Source of the DNA: Candidatus Omnitrophota bacterium
GTDB lineage: Bacteria > Omnitrophota > Gorgyraeia > Gygaellales > Profunditerraquicolaceae
Assembly (NCBI GenBank): GCA_026387315.1
Contig: JAPLLY010000017.1
Span: 1-64,000, forward strand
DNA length: 64,000 bases
Reading direction: 5' to 3'
The translations under genes were made by a program, and so were the position numbers. This document shows positions 45,113 to 53,018 of the stretch, piece after piece. Below the pieces are notes generated by a model. That model made no database searches. It was not told where the DNA came from and saw only the letters and a program-made list of their open reading frames with translations. Numbering within the stretch: the first letter of the stretch is position 1; the number at the start of each line of letters is the position of its first letter.

Positions 45113-45157
45113 GCTTGTTCGTTACTCCTTCAGAATTAAAACAGGAGGAAAACAAAA

Positions 45158-45364
45158 ATGGATCAAGAAAAATTGAATGAAAGCTACGAGAAAAGAATCG
45201 AGCCGAAAATAAGAGTGAGCGGGGATGGCAAATGGGTCATCATAAAGGTGCCTGGAGTTGAGCAGCCGATCATAAAGTCAGTGAATTACCTAAAGGCAAT
45301 CCTTGCGAATGCAGAGAAGAAAAACAGGGATTTTGCCGTGAGTGTGGAAAGGGTGGGAGAGTAG
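45158..45364 (+). CDS. Small unknown protein
   Basis: 68 residues, starts MDQEKLNESYEKRIEPKIRV. It is rich in charged residues with a beta then helix pattern (KWVIIKVPGV; NYLKAILANAEKK). ACAGGAGG precedes the ATG. No family recognised. Confidence 0.5.
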   Translation: MDQEKLNESYEKRIEPKIRVSGDGKWVIIKVPGVEQPIIKSVNYLKAILANAEKKNRDFAVSVERVGE

Positions 45365-45369
45365 GAAAA

Positions 45370-45540
45370 ATGGCTAAGGAGAGATTAGAGGACAAGGCAG
45401 GCAAGGCGGTTCTTGAGATAAGGGAGAAAGTTAACAGAATTTACAGCGTTCTAAAGGATGTCGGCATGAAGCTTACCCATGTCATAGAGTACAAGTTTGA
45501 CTACCATACTTTACCGAAGGGGATTGATTACGAAGAGTAA
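45370..45540 (+). CDS. Small helical unknown protein
   Basis: 56 residues, starting MAKERLEDKAGKAVLEIREK, five bases after the previous stop. Helical, then HVIEYKFDYHTLPKG. It is too short for the usual length cut-offs but sits in a clear operon and has a GAGAGTAGG ribosome site. Confidence 0.45.
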   Translation: MAKERLEDKAGKAVLEIREKVNRIYSVLKDVGMKLTHVIEYKFDYHTLPKGIDYEE

Positions 45541-45567
45541 TATAGATTGCTGAAAAGACAATAAAAC
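45538..45567 (+). promoter_or_regulatory. 20-base box plus TATA-like promoter, copy 5
   Basis: TAATATAGATTGCTGAAAA (45538-45556) then CAATAAAAC, centred 25 bases before the leaderless ATG at 45588. It starts inside the stop codon of the previous gene. Confidence 0.62.
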
Positions 45568-45587
45568 TGCCATTTATTTTTAGTTTT

Positions 45588-45791
45588 ATGGTATGCAAGT
45601 TTTGTAATAGTGAAGAAGGGCTTGTAATGAGAAGCTCGTTTGTTAATGGAGAAGTGAAGCATAGCCAGATTTGCCTTAATTGCCTCTGGCCTTTACTCTT
45701 CATAAAAATAAATGTTGAGGGAGAAGATGGAAAAGCATTATCAGAAAAATTTGAGGGAAGAGATTCTGGTAGATGCGAAACCAAATATTAA
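45588..45791 (+). CDS. Small zinc-finger protein
   Basis: 67 residues: CKFC near the start and CLNC 26 residues later form a four-Cys site. There is no ribosome site; the promoter copy 5 layout predicts a leaderless mRNA. It overlaps the next small gene in another frame. Confidence 0.5.
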   Translation: MVCKFCNSEEGLVMRSSFVNGEVKHSQICLNCLWPLLFIKINVEGEDGKALSEKFEGRDSGRCETKY

Positions 45792-45909
45792 TTACAAGAA
45801 AGAACTGACTCAACAGGAAAAAGAAAATATATTTAAAGAGATTTATTCTAGTATTGATATATTTGAGAAGCTTATCGGTAAAGCTGCCAAATATTACGAT
45901 TCTGTTTGA
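45727..45909 (+). CDS. Small charged helical protein
   Basis: 60 residues from the ATG at 45727, with GAGG 6 bases upstream (an in-frame ATG at 45712 is possible). Mostly helix (TQQEKENIFKEIYSSIDIFEKLIGKA). Function unknown. Confidence 0.4.
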   Translation: MEKHYQKNLREEILVDAKPNINYKKELTQQEKENIFKEIYSSIDIFEKLIGKAAKYYDSV

Positions 45910-46003
45910 AATTATTAAGTAGAAGGAAAAATCCCCTCGCGCTCGGTTTGGGCGTGAGGAGATTTATAACAAGTTTTATAAATCCGAATAGCTTGCCTTG
46001 TGC

Positions 46004-47224
46004 ATGAGGCTTGACCCGTATAAGCACCAGCAATTGCACGAAGGATGGAAAAAGAATCCGTATAATCCGAATGTTTCTAAAGTTAATAATGAAATAGTCC
46101 AGCAGTATGTATTCGATATGGAGGTAGGTAGAAATATAAGCAGGCATTCTCCTAAGGGCGCACGTAGTTTTACTAGATTAAATCATCTTAGGCAAAAAAT
46201 ATTCTTTATGGCTGAATTATTGGAAAAATATCAGGAAATAAATAATATTACCAAGGTTTCAGAAGACAGCATGCATAAACTTTTCAATGATATGCGGACG
46301 GGAAAAATCAGAAGGCTTGACGGAGGAGTATATACAGGAACAGGGGATTACGTTAAAATATTCAAGGCTTTTTGGCATTGGTGGCAACTTATTAATCATA
46401 AAAAAGGCATAGAAATTCCAGATATTACGGTCGAGCTAGATACTTCAATAAACAGAGAGCCCGAATTTGTCTATTTTACTGATGACCAGCTGAATGAGAT
46501 GATAAAGATTGCTGATCCTGATATGAAAGTAGTAATGCTTTTTTTATTTGATACCGGGATGAGAGTTACAGAGATGTTGAACGTAAAGGTATCTGATTTC
46601 ATAGGGGATTTTAAAGAAGTTAATATAAGGCAGGAGACAAGCAAGACTTTTGGAAGGAGAATTAAGCTCATGATGAGTTCCGATGCAATCAGGTGCTATG
46701 TAAAAACCATGGGGCTAAAGGACAATAACTACGTTTTCAACTTAACTGCTGACGAATTGAATTTGAAACTTAAGCCGATAGGGAAGCAGATCCTTGGCAA
46801 AGAAAACCTCAGTCTTTATGATTTTAGACATAGTTCTGCATGTTATTGGTATCCAAGATATCCAAATACTCAAGGGCTGCTCTACAGATTTGGATGGAAA
46901 AAATTAGATATGGCGCATTATTACGCCAGGTTTCTTGGGATGGAGGATACAATAACCGAAGAGTCAATGCTTTTGGGTGTTACCAAAACAGAATTAGAAA
47001 AAGAGCTTAATAAACTCAAGTTGGAAAAGGATGCTCAGCAACGTGAGCTGTTATCTTTAGCCTCTGAAAACAAAGACATTTGGAATTGGTTGGGGAAGAT
47101 TGCTGCTATGAATAATATTACGCTAAAGGCAGCGACAAAAGATAAAAAATTAGAATCGCAAATTAAAAAACAACTTAAAGACATGAAAGGTAACTATGAA
47201 ATATTTAATTCTTTGAAAAAATAG
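46004..47224 (+). CDS. Tyrosine recombinase/integrase, archaeal-like
   Basis: 406 residues. A SAM-like N-terminal domain, then the catalytic domain: Arg in FLFDTGMRVTEML, RxxH region YDFRHSSACYW, His/Trp region FGWKKLDM, and Tyr in AHYYARF. It matches the XerC/archaeal integrase fold. The C-terminus adds a coiled coil (residues 320-350). The ATG at 46004 has TTTTATAAAT centred 26 bases upstream and no ribosome site. It is a second recombinase in element B, so the surrounding block may be a nested element or an invertible unit. Confidence 0.82.
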   Translation: MRLDPYKHQQLHEGWKKNPYNPNVSKVNNEIVQQYVFDMEVGRNISRHSPKGARSFTRLNHLRQKIFFMAELLEKYQEINNITKVSEDSMHKLFNDMRTGKIRRLDGGVYTGTGDYVKIFKAFWHWWQLINHKKGIEIPDITVELDTSINREPEFVYFTDDQLNEMIKIADPDMKVVMLFLFDTGMRVTEMLNVKVSDFIGDFKEVNIRQETSKTFGRRIKLMMSSDAIRCYVKTMGLKDNNYVFNLTADELNLKLKPIGKQILGKENLSLYDFRHSSACYWYPRYPNTQGLLYRFGWKKLDMAHYYARFLGMEDTITEESMLLGVTKTELEKELNKLKLEKDAQQRELLSLASENKDIWNWLGKIAAMNNITLKAATKDKKLESQIKKQLKDMKGNYEIFNSLKK

Positions 47225-47449
47225 AATTGTGTTATCCGCATCTTTACCTCTTTTGAGCAGAGCTTTCTTTCATTAACAGACCTCAAGACAGTAAGCTTCA
47301 TTTTTGGGCTTGAAAGAATTCAGGTCAATCTTATAAGGCTTGTACAAGGATACGGAGCCTGAGGGGGAGAGAGGAGAGAGATTTTGAGGCTTTCAGAAGA
47401 TTGGGGGAATAATCGATAAATTTTTATACATCGTTATATCCTAAAAACA

Positions 47450-49174
47450 ATGGGTGAAGATGAAGGTTATAGTTCTGAATATAATCTTTTTGATGAGAAA
47501 GAGGGGGAAGACGAGCCCTTAGATATTCCAGAAGGGAAAAGGAGAATCTATACTGATACCCCTAAAATCAGAATCGGGGAGCTATACACGCAATGGAAAA
47601 GAGGCAATTTAGAAGTTAGACCTTATTTTCAAAGGGGATTTGTCTGGGATGTCAAAAAAGCAAGCAGACTAATAGAAAGCATACTTCTCGATGTCCCTAT
47701 ACCCATGATTTATACCGCAGAAGAGAAAGACGGCAAGGAGATAGTAGTAGATGGACAGCAAAGATTGATTTCTGTTTTTTCATATATTGATGGCATCATC
47801 CCACCAGAGAACAAGACATTTTGGCTTAGGGGCCTAGAGGTTTTAAAAGAGTTGGAAGGAAACAAGTTTACTGAGTTGAGTAAGCCTGATCAGGAAAAAA
47901 TCTATAGGTATAGCATCCCTTTTACTGTAATCCAGAAAGATTCAGCAGAAGAGATTAGGTTTGATATTTTTGAGAGATTGAATACCGGCTCAGTCCAGTT
48001 GAATGACCAAGAGCTAAGAAACTGCACTTATCGCGGAGAATATAATGAGCTATTACGGGATTTGGCTCAGAACAAGGATTTTCAGTTCATCTTAAATAAC
48101 TCAAGATTGAATATTAGAATGCTTGATTGTGAGTTGATTTTAAGATTTTTTAGTTTCTATCACACGCCTTACTGGGAGTATAAGTCACCTATCAAATCTT
48201 TCTTAAATAAAGAGATAATAAAGTATAGAAATATTGATGAAAAAGAGGCGTCTATCCTAAAGGAAGTGTTCAAGAATTCAGTTGAATTAACGAAAACAAT
48301 ATTTGGGAATAGGGCTTTTAGAAGATTCGAGCCAGGAAATGAAAAAGATGTTAACGGTAGCTATGAGTTGGCTAAGTTAAATAGAGGGTTATTTGACATA
48401 ATTATGTATGGGTTCAGCCGTTACAATAAAAATCAAGTAATACCATGCGCAGACGCTGTTCGAGAGGAACTATTATGGCTTGAGACTTATGATGTGGATT
48501 TTATTAATTCTATAAGCGGTTCTGGAACAGACAGAATGGATAGAATCCAACTGAAATTTAAAAAATGGCTTGATTCCCTGCAAGAAATTGTAGGAAAACC
48601 AGAGTCTCGAGCCAGAGTTTTCTCGCTAAATATAAAGCGTCAACTTTTTGATAGCAATCCTGCTTGTGCGATTTGTGGGCAGACAATAATGACACTTGAT
48701 GACGGAGAAGTAGATCACACAGAATTTTATTGGAGAGGCGGACAAACAATATTATCTAATGCGAGACTGGTTCATCGATGTTGTAACAGGGCAAGAAAAT
48801 GGAAAGATAACCCCGGAGAAATAAGCGAAACAAGGAAGATGAGGATTATGGAGAAAGGTAGGGGGGAGCACAGAATGTCCGGCATGTGTATGCCTCAAGA
48901 AGAATATACAATTCCGATTCTTGAGGTACTCAATAAGATGGGTGGCACGGGCAAATCGAAGTATGTTATTAAACTAATTGGAGAGAATATGAAATCAAAA
49001 CTTTTGCCAGGAGATCTTAAAAAAATAGAATCTGGATTAGTGCGATGGGAAAACAAAGTTGCATGGCAGAGATTTAAGATGGTTAAAGAAGGACTGCTTA
49101 AGCAAGATTCCCCGCAAGGAATATGGGAGATTACCGAAATCGGCAGAAAATATCTTGCTAATCAGAAATTATAG
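47450..49174 (+). CDS. DUF262-HNH protein with C-terminal winged helix, probable restriction-type nuclease
   Basis: 574 residues. The DUF262 (ParB/GmrS-like) domain is at residues 40-200, with YFQRGFVWD, IVVDGQQRLIS and FDIFERLNTGSVQLNDQELR. An HNH region follows at about residue 405 (CAICGQ...GEVDHTEFYWRGG...NARLVHRCCN). Then comes a winged helix like the Mrr N-terminal domain (GLLKQDSPQGIWEITEIGRKYL). The DUF262 plus HNH pair is the plan of modification-dependent GmrSD-type enzymes, so a defence role is likely. TTTTTATACA is 25 bases before the ATG. Confidence 0.78.
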   Translation: MGEDEGYSSEYNLFDEKEGEDEPLDIPEGKRRIYTDTPKIRIGELYTQWKRGNLEVRPYFQRGFVWDVKKASRLIESILLDVPIPMIYTAEEKDGKEIVVDGQQRLISVFSYIDGIIPPENKTFWLRGLEVLKELEGNKFTELSKPDQEKIYRYSIPFTVIQKDSAEEIRFDIFERLNTGSVQLNDQELRNCTYRGEYNELLRDLAQNKDFQFILNNSRLNIRMLDCELILRFFSFYHTPYWEYKSPIKSFLNKEIIKYRNIDEKEASILKEVFKNSVELTKTIFGNRAFRRFEPGNEKDVNGSYELAKLNRGLFDIIMYGFSRYNKNQVIPCADAVREELLWLETYDVDFINSISGSGTDRMDRIQLKFKKWLDSLQEIVGKPESRARVFSLNIKRQLFDSNPACAICGQTIMTLDDGEVDHTEFYWRGGQTILSNARLVHRCCNRARKWKDNPGEISETRKMRIMEKGRGEHRMSGMCMPQEEYTIPILEVLNKMGGTGKSKYVIKLIGENMKSKLLPGDLKKIESGLVRWENKVAWQRFKMVKEGLLKQDSPQGIWEITEIGRKYLANQKL

Positions 49175-49191
49175 CTGGAAAACAATGTAAA

Positions 49192-49695
49192 ATGGAACAA
49201 GTGGCTCTTTTTATTGATGTAGATAATTTAAGTATCCCGGTAAGACAAGAAGGTGGTGATATCAATTGGGATATTCTATTAGGTAGTATAAAGAAGCAAA
49301 TAAATACTGAAACAAGGCTTGATTTTGCAAAAGCATATTTTGATGTTGGGAATAAGAATAATAGTGATTATTGCAGGTTATTATATGACAGAGGCATCGA
49401 AGCTGTTTATGCACCTGTTTTTTCCTTTAAGGATGCATTAACTGGGCAGATTAAGAACAAGAGCCTTAGTGATCCGATGATGATATGTGACATAATAAGC
49501 ATACTTTATGAAAAAGCAGAGATTAACAATTTTGTAATTGTAACATCTGATAAGGATTTTGTTCCAGTAGTAAGAATGCTTGTAAAGAAAAACAAGAATG
49601 TGATGGTTGTTGGAATAAAGAAAAACGGCTACTATTTATCGGAAGAATGTAAAAAACTTAATATTCCTTTCATTGATTATTTGGCTGAAACATAG
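49192..49695 (+). CDS. NYN-domain (LabA-like) ribonuclease
   Basis: 167 residues. LFIDVDNLS (first catalytic Asp), SDPMMICDIISILYE and VIVTSDKDFVPVV (further acidic residues) are the NYN/LabA signature. It follows the DUF262 gene by 17 bases in the same direction, suggesting a two-gene unit. NYN nucleases cut RNA; the pairing with a DNA-targeting enzyme would give a two-step defence. Confidence 0.8.
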   Translation: MEQVALFIDVDNLSIPVRQEGGDINWDILLGSIKKQINTETRLDFAKAYFDVGNKNNSDYCRLLYDRGIEAVYAPVFSFKDALTGQIKNKSLSDPMMICDIISILYEKAEINNFVIVTSDKDFVPVVRMLVKKNKNVMVVGIKKNGYYLSEECKKLNIPFIDYLAET

Positions 49696-49790
49696 TTCCC
49701 TTTATTGCCTTTCTATCTATTTTCTACTTTCAGCATGTGCAAGAAAAGCTAAAAGAAAGTATTAAATATTGGTTAATATGAGATTAGCTC

Positions 49791-50300
49791 ATGGAGGATT
49801 GTATAATTCTCAGAGGACCAGCGATTTGGGCTGAGCAACATAAGAATTTTCTCAACGGGAATAAAACTACTGCTATGCAATACTCTGCCGTAACTTCTCA
49901 AGAGGTGAAGGAGAGATTGAGTAAGTTGATTTCACGAGGACCATTTTGGCTCTATGTTTTTGTTCCTAAAAGATACACTTGTGGAGGAAGATTAAAACCA
50001 CCAATAGAGAGGCTTGGGAAAGTTCCAGTTCTATATCGCGCGCAGGTCATCGAATATAAAATATCGGAGGTTCCCAGAAAGTGCCCCACGGAATGGCCCA
50101 CTATAAGCGGGCATAGGTATTACGATATGAATCAGTCTTTCGAATATAAATATTGGTTTAAGGTTAATTTGATAGAAGGGTGTAATCTGGAAATTGATGC
50201 GTTTAGTGTTTACAAGAGAGATGGTACTCCAAGTAATTATTCGTCAACAGTTTTTCCTCAAGTATTCCAACGATTTATCGCATTTGCTCAACACCCTTAA
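49791..50300 (+). CDS. Unknown protein, possibly PUA/EVE-like
   Basis: 169 residues. FWLYVFVPKRYTCGGRLKPP and VLYRAQVIEYKIS suggest a small beta-barrel of the PUA/EVE kind that reads modified bases, but the match is only by eye. A TTAAATAT box is centred 25 bases before the ATG and there is no ribosome site. It may be a sensor linked to the nearby DUF262-HNH gene. Confidence 0.4.
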   Translation: MEDCIILRGPAIWAEQHKNFLNGNKTTAMQYSAVTSQEVKERLSKLISRGPFWLYVFVPKRYTCGGRLKPPIERLGKVPVLYRAQVIEYKISEVPRKCPTEWPTISGHRYYDMNQSFEYKYWFKVNLIEGCNLEIDAFSVYKRDGTPSNYSSTVFPQVFQRFIAFAQHP

Positions 50301-50340
50301 TTCTGTCTATAAGAAAGCTTTTTATATCCCGAAATAACAA

Positions 50341-50493
50341 ATGACTTCATGTCGCTCGAAGAATTTCTTACGGAGTTTCTTTTGCATTTATCCTTTTGAC
50401 TTTTTTCTGGCAGGTAGTGGGCTTTTAGAAGAAAAGCTAAAAGATTTTGATGAAGAAGCATTACTAAGCCAGAAATTAAGAAGAACAAGTTAA
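50341..50493 (+). pseudogene. Short, probably frameshifted gene
   Basis: TTTTTATAT lies 26 bases before an ATG at 50349, which reads MSLEEFLTEF and then stops. The frame from 50341 continues with LLEEKLKDFDEEALLSQKLR. Both pieces look like parts of one small helical protein split by a frameshift. Low certainty. Confidence 0.3.
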
Positions 50494-50645
50494 GCTAATT
50501 CAACGCTGCTGATTTTTCTTGTTGCAAAAAGAATTATATCAATAATCCACCACACTCCATACATCCCAAAAGTAACCAATTTTAGAATACCTAATCCTAC
50601 ATGCCCGACATAAAATCTGTCTACTCCTAAGCACCCAAGTTTCCA
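50490..50645 (-). pseudogene. Truncated TM2-domain protein
   Basis: The minus strand reads WKLGCLGVDRFYVGHVGLG then ILKLVTFGMYGVWWIIDIIL, a TM2 domain (LGxxGxDRFYxGxxGxGxLKL...WxxxD). There is no start codon: a stop lies just upstream at 50646-50648. It is a decayed fragment and fills most of the gene-free space before the 50693 promoter. Confidence 0.6.
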
Positions 50646-50692
50646 TTACTCGTTTAAAATCATATTATCGGTATTCTGTCACCAGAAAATTC

Positions 50693-50721
50693 TTGACAAA
50701 ACCATTTTCTCGATGTATAAT
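50693..50721 (+). promoter_or_regulatory. Consensus sigma-70 promoter
   Basis: TTGACA (50693-50698), 17 bases, TATAAT (50716-50721): a perfect match. It would transcribe a leader of about 100 bases with two hairpins before the gene at 50831. Confidence 0.85.
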
Positions 50722-50752
50722 TCAAACAGTTAGAAGATAGTTTATCACGAAC

Positions 50753-50817
50753 CAGCGCAAGCTGGAGAGCTCACCAAAGCTACTTTAAAGCTAACAAGCT
50801 TGAAGTGGCTTTTTTTG
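50753..50817 (+). promoter_or_regulatory. Leader RNA: GNRA hairpin plus terminator ahead of 50831
   Basis: CCAGC-GCAA-GCTGG is a tetraloop hairpin. It is followed by AAAGCTACTT...AAGTGGCTTT (50776-50785 with 50803-50812), with an inner AAGCT-AACA-AGCTT, and a run of seven T. The ATG is 14 bases past the T-run, behind AGGGG. A terminator between a perfect promoter and its gene implies conditional read-through. Confidence 0.7.
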
Positions 50818-50830
50818 TTTAGGGGCAAAA

Positions 50831-51736
50831 ATGAATACTTCGCAGAATGATAATCCGAAGAAAACTGTTAAAGAATTTTATGGCACAATGTTTGAGATAT
50901 TTGCCAATCCCGAGGGCTGGATTAAAGCTAGGCCAACTCAGGATCCACAAAAGGCAGTTGACATTGTAACGCCGGTAAGCAAAAAGATATGTGCATATTG
51001 CCCTACAGACAAATGCCTTAGTAACATAGTCGGGGAGCGAATGGTATTCCCGGAGCATTTTAAAGAAGCAGCCGGGTTTGAGTTGACTCACATAGAGTAT
51101 TTTGATATTGCAAAATGTAAACAAGGGCAAGGGAAAATATTTTTTATTGTTATCAGAGATACGCAGCCTAGAATTCTTGAAAGAGGAAGATGTATTTGGT
51201 GCAAAAGTCCTTATGTGGAGAAAATGCTAAATATAGCTGATTTGAGAAAAAATATTTCTTCATCGGATAGAGTGAAAAAATATAACTGGGTGGTTTGGAA
51301 AGAGAATGCTGGCTCGGATGAAGAAACTATTCATGCGCAGATGGAAGGCCTGAAGGTTGATGAAGTAAACACTTTGTTGTTTAAAGCCCCTTGGAAATGT
51401 AAACATTGCTATAGGATTTTTGGGCATGAGGGTTATGACCCGGAAGGGCGGGGTTTATTTAATAAGCTCGTTGAAGAAGTCCGCATGAAAGACCTCAAAG
51501 AGTCTTTCGCGAGGCTTAGGATTCCTGCTGAAAAGGTTGTTTTTAAACATGCGAAATGCCCAAATTGCCTTACTCAATTTGATTATGATGCCTGTGAATC
51601 AGAATGTTTGCTAGAATTGATTATTGATCCGGCCGGATTTTATATCGCGAAACGTAAATGTGCCAAGTGCAATAACCAGTATTTTGTTGTGTCGGATGTA
51701 TACGATATGCATAAGAGAGATAAAAAATACCAATAA
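50831..51736 (+). CDS. Multi-zinc-ribbon protein of unknown function
   Basis: 301 residues with four paired-Cys sites: CAYCPTDKC, CIWCKSPYVE, CKHCYRIFGHEG, CPNCLTQFDYDAC and CAKCNNQYF. They are spaced over the whole length, so the protein may be a scaffold of ribbons that binds nucleic acid. The family is not recognised. It is controlled by the leader terminator and is followed by another leader of the same kind. Confidence 0.55.
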   Translation: MNTSQNDNPKKTVKEFYGTMFEIFANPEGWIKARPTQDPQKAVDIVTPVSKKICAYCPTDKCLSNIVGERMVFPEHFKEAAGFELTHIEYFDIAKCKQGQGKIFFIVIRDTQPRILERGRCIWCKSPYVEKMLNIADLRKNISSSDRVKKYNWVVWKENAGSDEETIHAQMEGLKVDEVNTLLFKAPWKCKHCYRIFGHEGYDPEGRGLFNKLVEEVRMKDLKESFARLRIPAEKVVFKHAKCPNCLTQFDYDACESECLLELIIDPAGFYIAKRKCAKCNNQYFVVSDVYDMHKRDKKYQ

Positions 51737-51741
51737 TTTTG

Positions 51742-51828
51742 TATGGTAGCATGAGCTACCGGCGGTAATTTAATTACCGTTTGGCTAACCAAAGCCACTT
51801 CTCAGCATTAGTTTGCTGGGGAGTGGCT
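51742..51828 (+). promoter_or_regulatory. Leader RNA: two hairpins plus terminator ahead of 51845
   Basis: GGTAGC-ATGA-GCTACC, then CGGTAAT-TTA-ATTACCG, then AAGCCACTTCTCAGC/GCTGGGGAGTGGCTT with seven T. It shares the CCAAAGCYACTT...AGTGGCTTTTTTTG core with the leader at 50753. It also terminates read-through from 50831. Confidence 0.7.
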
Positions 51829-51844
51829 TTTTTTGTTTCTAGTC

Positions 51845-52198
51845 ATGGCTACGAAGAAAGCATTAAACATATTCCGGGCAGTTTACGCGCTCACCAAGAT
51901 TGGGATGAGCCTGAGGGAAATTGCTGCGCTCGGATTGCCCAGTAGCCATCATACCGTAAAACGTTTGCTGGAAGAGGCTTATGAATTAATAGAAGTGCAG
52001 AAATTGCCCATTTTGGCTAAGGGTGAGAAGGCTGTGCGAATCAGATATTGTGGCAGCACCAAGCATGTTGAAGACATTGACGCGATGAGAAGCGGGAATC
52101 AATGCGGCGGAGGCAGGAGAGTAAAACCGCACGTTTACAATTCAGACGATTGGAAAGACAAGTCTTACGGCTATAACGAAGGTGAACAAAGTGAATAA
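51845..52198 (+). CDS. Small helix-turn-helix protein
   Basis: 117 residues from the ATG at 51845. IGMSLREIAALGLPSSHHTVKRLLEEA (residues 18-44) is a helix-turn-helix like those of transposase or phage regulators. The C-terminal half is charged and glycine-rich. It overlaps the methyltransferase gene, so it may regulate the long operon from here to 58491. Confidence 0.55.
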   Translation: MATKKALNIFRAVYALTKIGMSLREIAALGLPSSHHTVKRLLEEAYELIEVQKLPILAKGEKAVRIRYCGSTKHVEDIDAMRSGNQCGGGRRVKPHVYNSDDWKDKSYGYNEGEQSE

Positions 52199-53009
52199 AC
52201 AAACCACAACAATATGGCAGCTTCCAAAGATAAGCCCTTTAAAGCAGAGAGAGGGATTTTATTGCGAAGAGAGCATGTCTCATCCCGCGAAAATGCCGCC
52301 TCACCTTGCCCAGTCCGCCATTCTTACATATACGGAAAAGAACGACCGCATTCTTGATGTCATGACGGGGATAGGCACGACAGTTATAGAGGCGGTTAAG
52401 TTAGATCGGAATGCGATTGGCGTTGATTGCGAAAAGAGATTTGTAGATATTTGTAACAAAAATCTGGCCATTACAAAGAAAAAGCTTGGGAGCGGGGGAG
52501 GTAATGGTTTATTCATTAAGGGCGATGCACGCAAGCTAAGTAATATTCTGAATCAGAAAAATTTCGACTCAATAATATTCTCTCCGCCTTATGAGAACGT
52601 TCTTTGTAAACAGAAAGGCAATAGTTCGGCCTTATGCAAGGAGGTATTTGGCTACATGGTTCCCTATTCCGAGGAAAAGTCAACAAAGGAGAATAAAGGA
52701 GAAGTTAATATCGGTTTGCAGAAAGGCGAAACATATCTCGGCGAAATGCTCAAGGTCTATAAGGAATGCTACAACGTCCTTAAGCCAGATGGTTTTATGA
52801 TCCTTGTCGTTAGAAATTTCAGGAGGAAAGGCGAGGAGATTGATTTAAGGACGAATACGATTCAGCTATGCAAGATAGCAGGGTTTAAATTCTTCCAGAC
52901 GTGCATGCATATTCTTAACGATCTTTCTTTCTGGCAAAAAATCAACACGAAAAAGGTTCCCTGTTTAATGCTGAATGTAACCGAATATATTCTGGTGTTC
53001 AAAAAATAG
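52191..53009 (+). CDS. DNA methyltransferase (N4-cytosine/N6-adenine type)
   Basis: 272 residues. Catalytic motif IV SPPYENVL near residue 126; SAM region RILDVMTGIGTTVIEAVKL and IGVDCEKRFVDI earlier in the order HPAKMPPHLA...motif I...SPPY, as in beta-class N4C/N6A enzymes. The start is a GTG (52191 or 52182). No matching endonuclease lies beside it, so it may be an orphan methylase that protects the element against host restriction. Confidence 0.82.
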   Translation: MNKQTTTIWQLPKISPLKQREGFYCEESMSHPAKMPPHLAQSAILTYTEKNDRILDVMTGIGTTVIEAVKLDRNAIGVDCEKRFVDICNKNLAITKKKLGSGGGNGLFIKGDARKLSNILNQKNFDSIIFSPPYENVLCKQKGNSSALCKEVFGYMVPYSEEKSTKENKGEVNIGLQKGETYLGEMLKVYKECYNVLKPDGFMILVVRNFRRKGEEIDLRTNTIQLCKIAGFKFFQTCMHILNDLSFWQKINTKKVPCLMLNVTEYILVFKK

Positions 53010-53018
53010 AGGTGGGAA

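Noticed and set aside
50753-51828. Known riboswitch class in the leaders
   Set aside because: I compared them mentally with common riboswitch cores (TPP, SAM, fluoride, c-di-GMP, ZTP) and found no match; only the hairpin-terminator layout is claimed.
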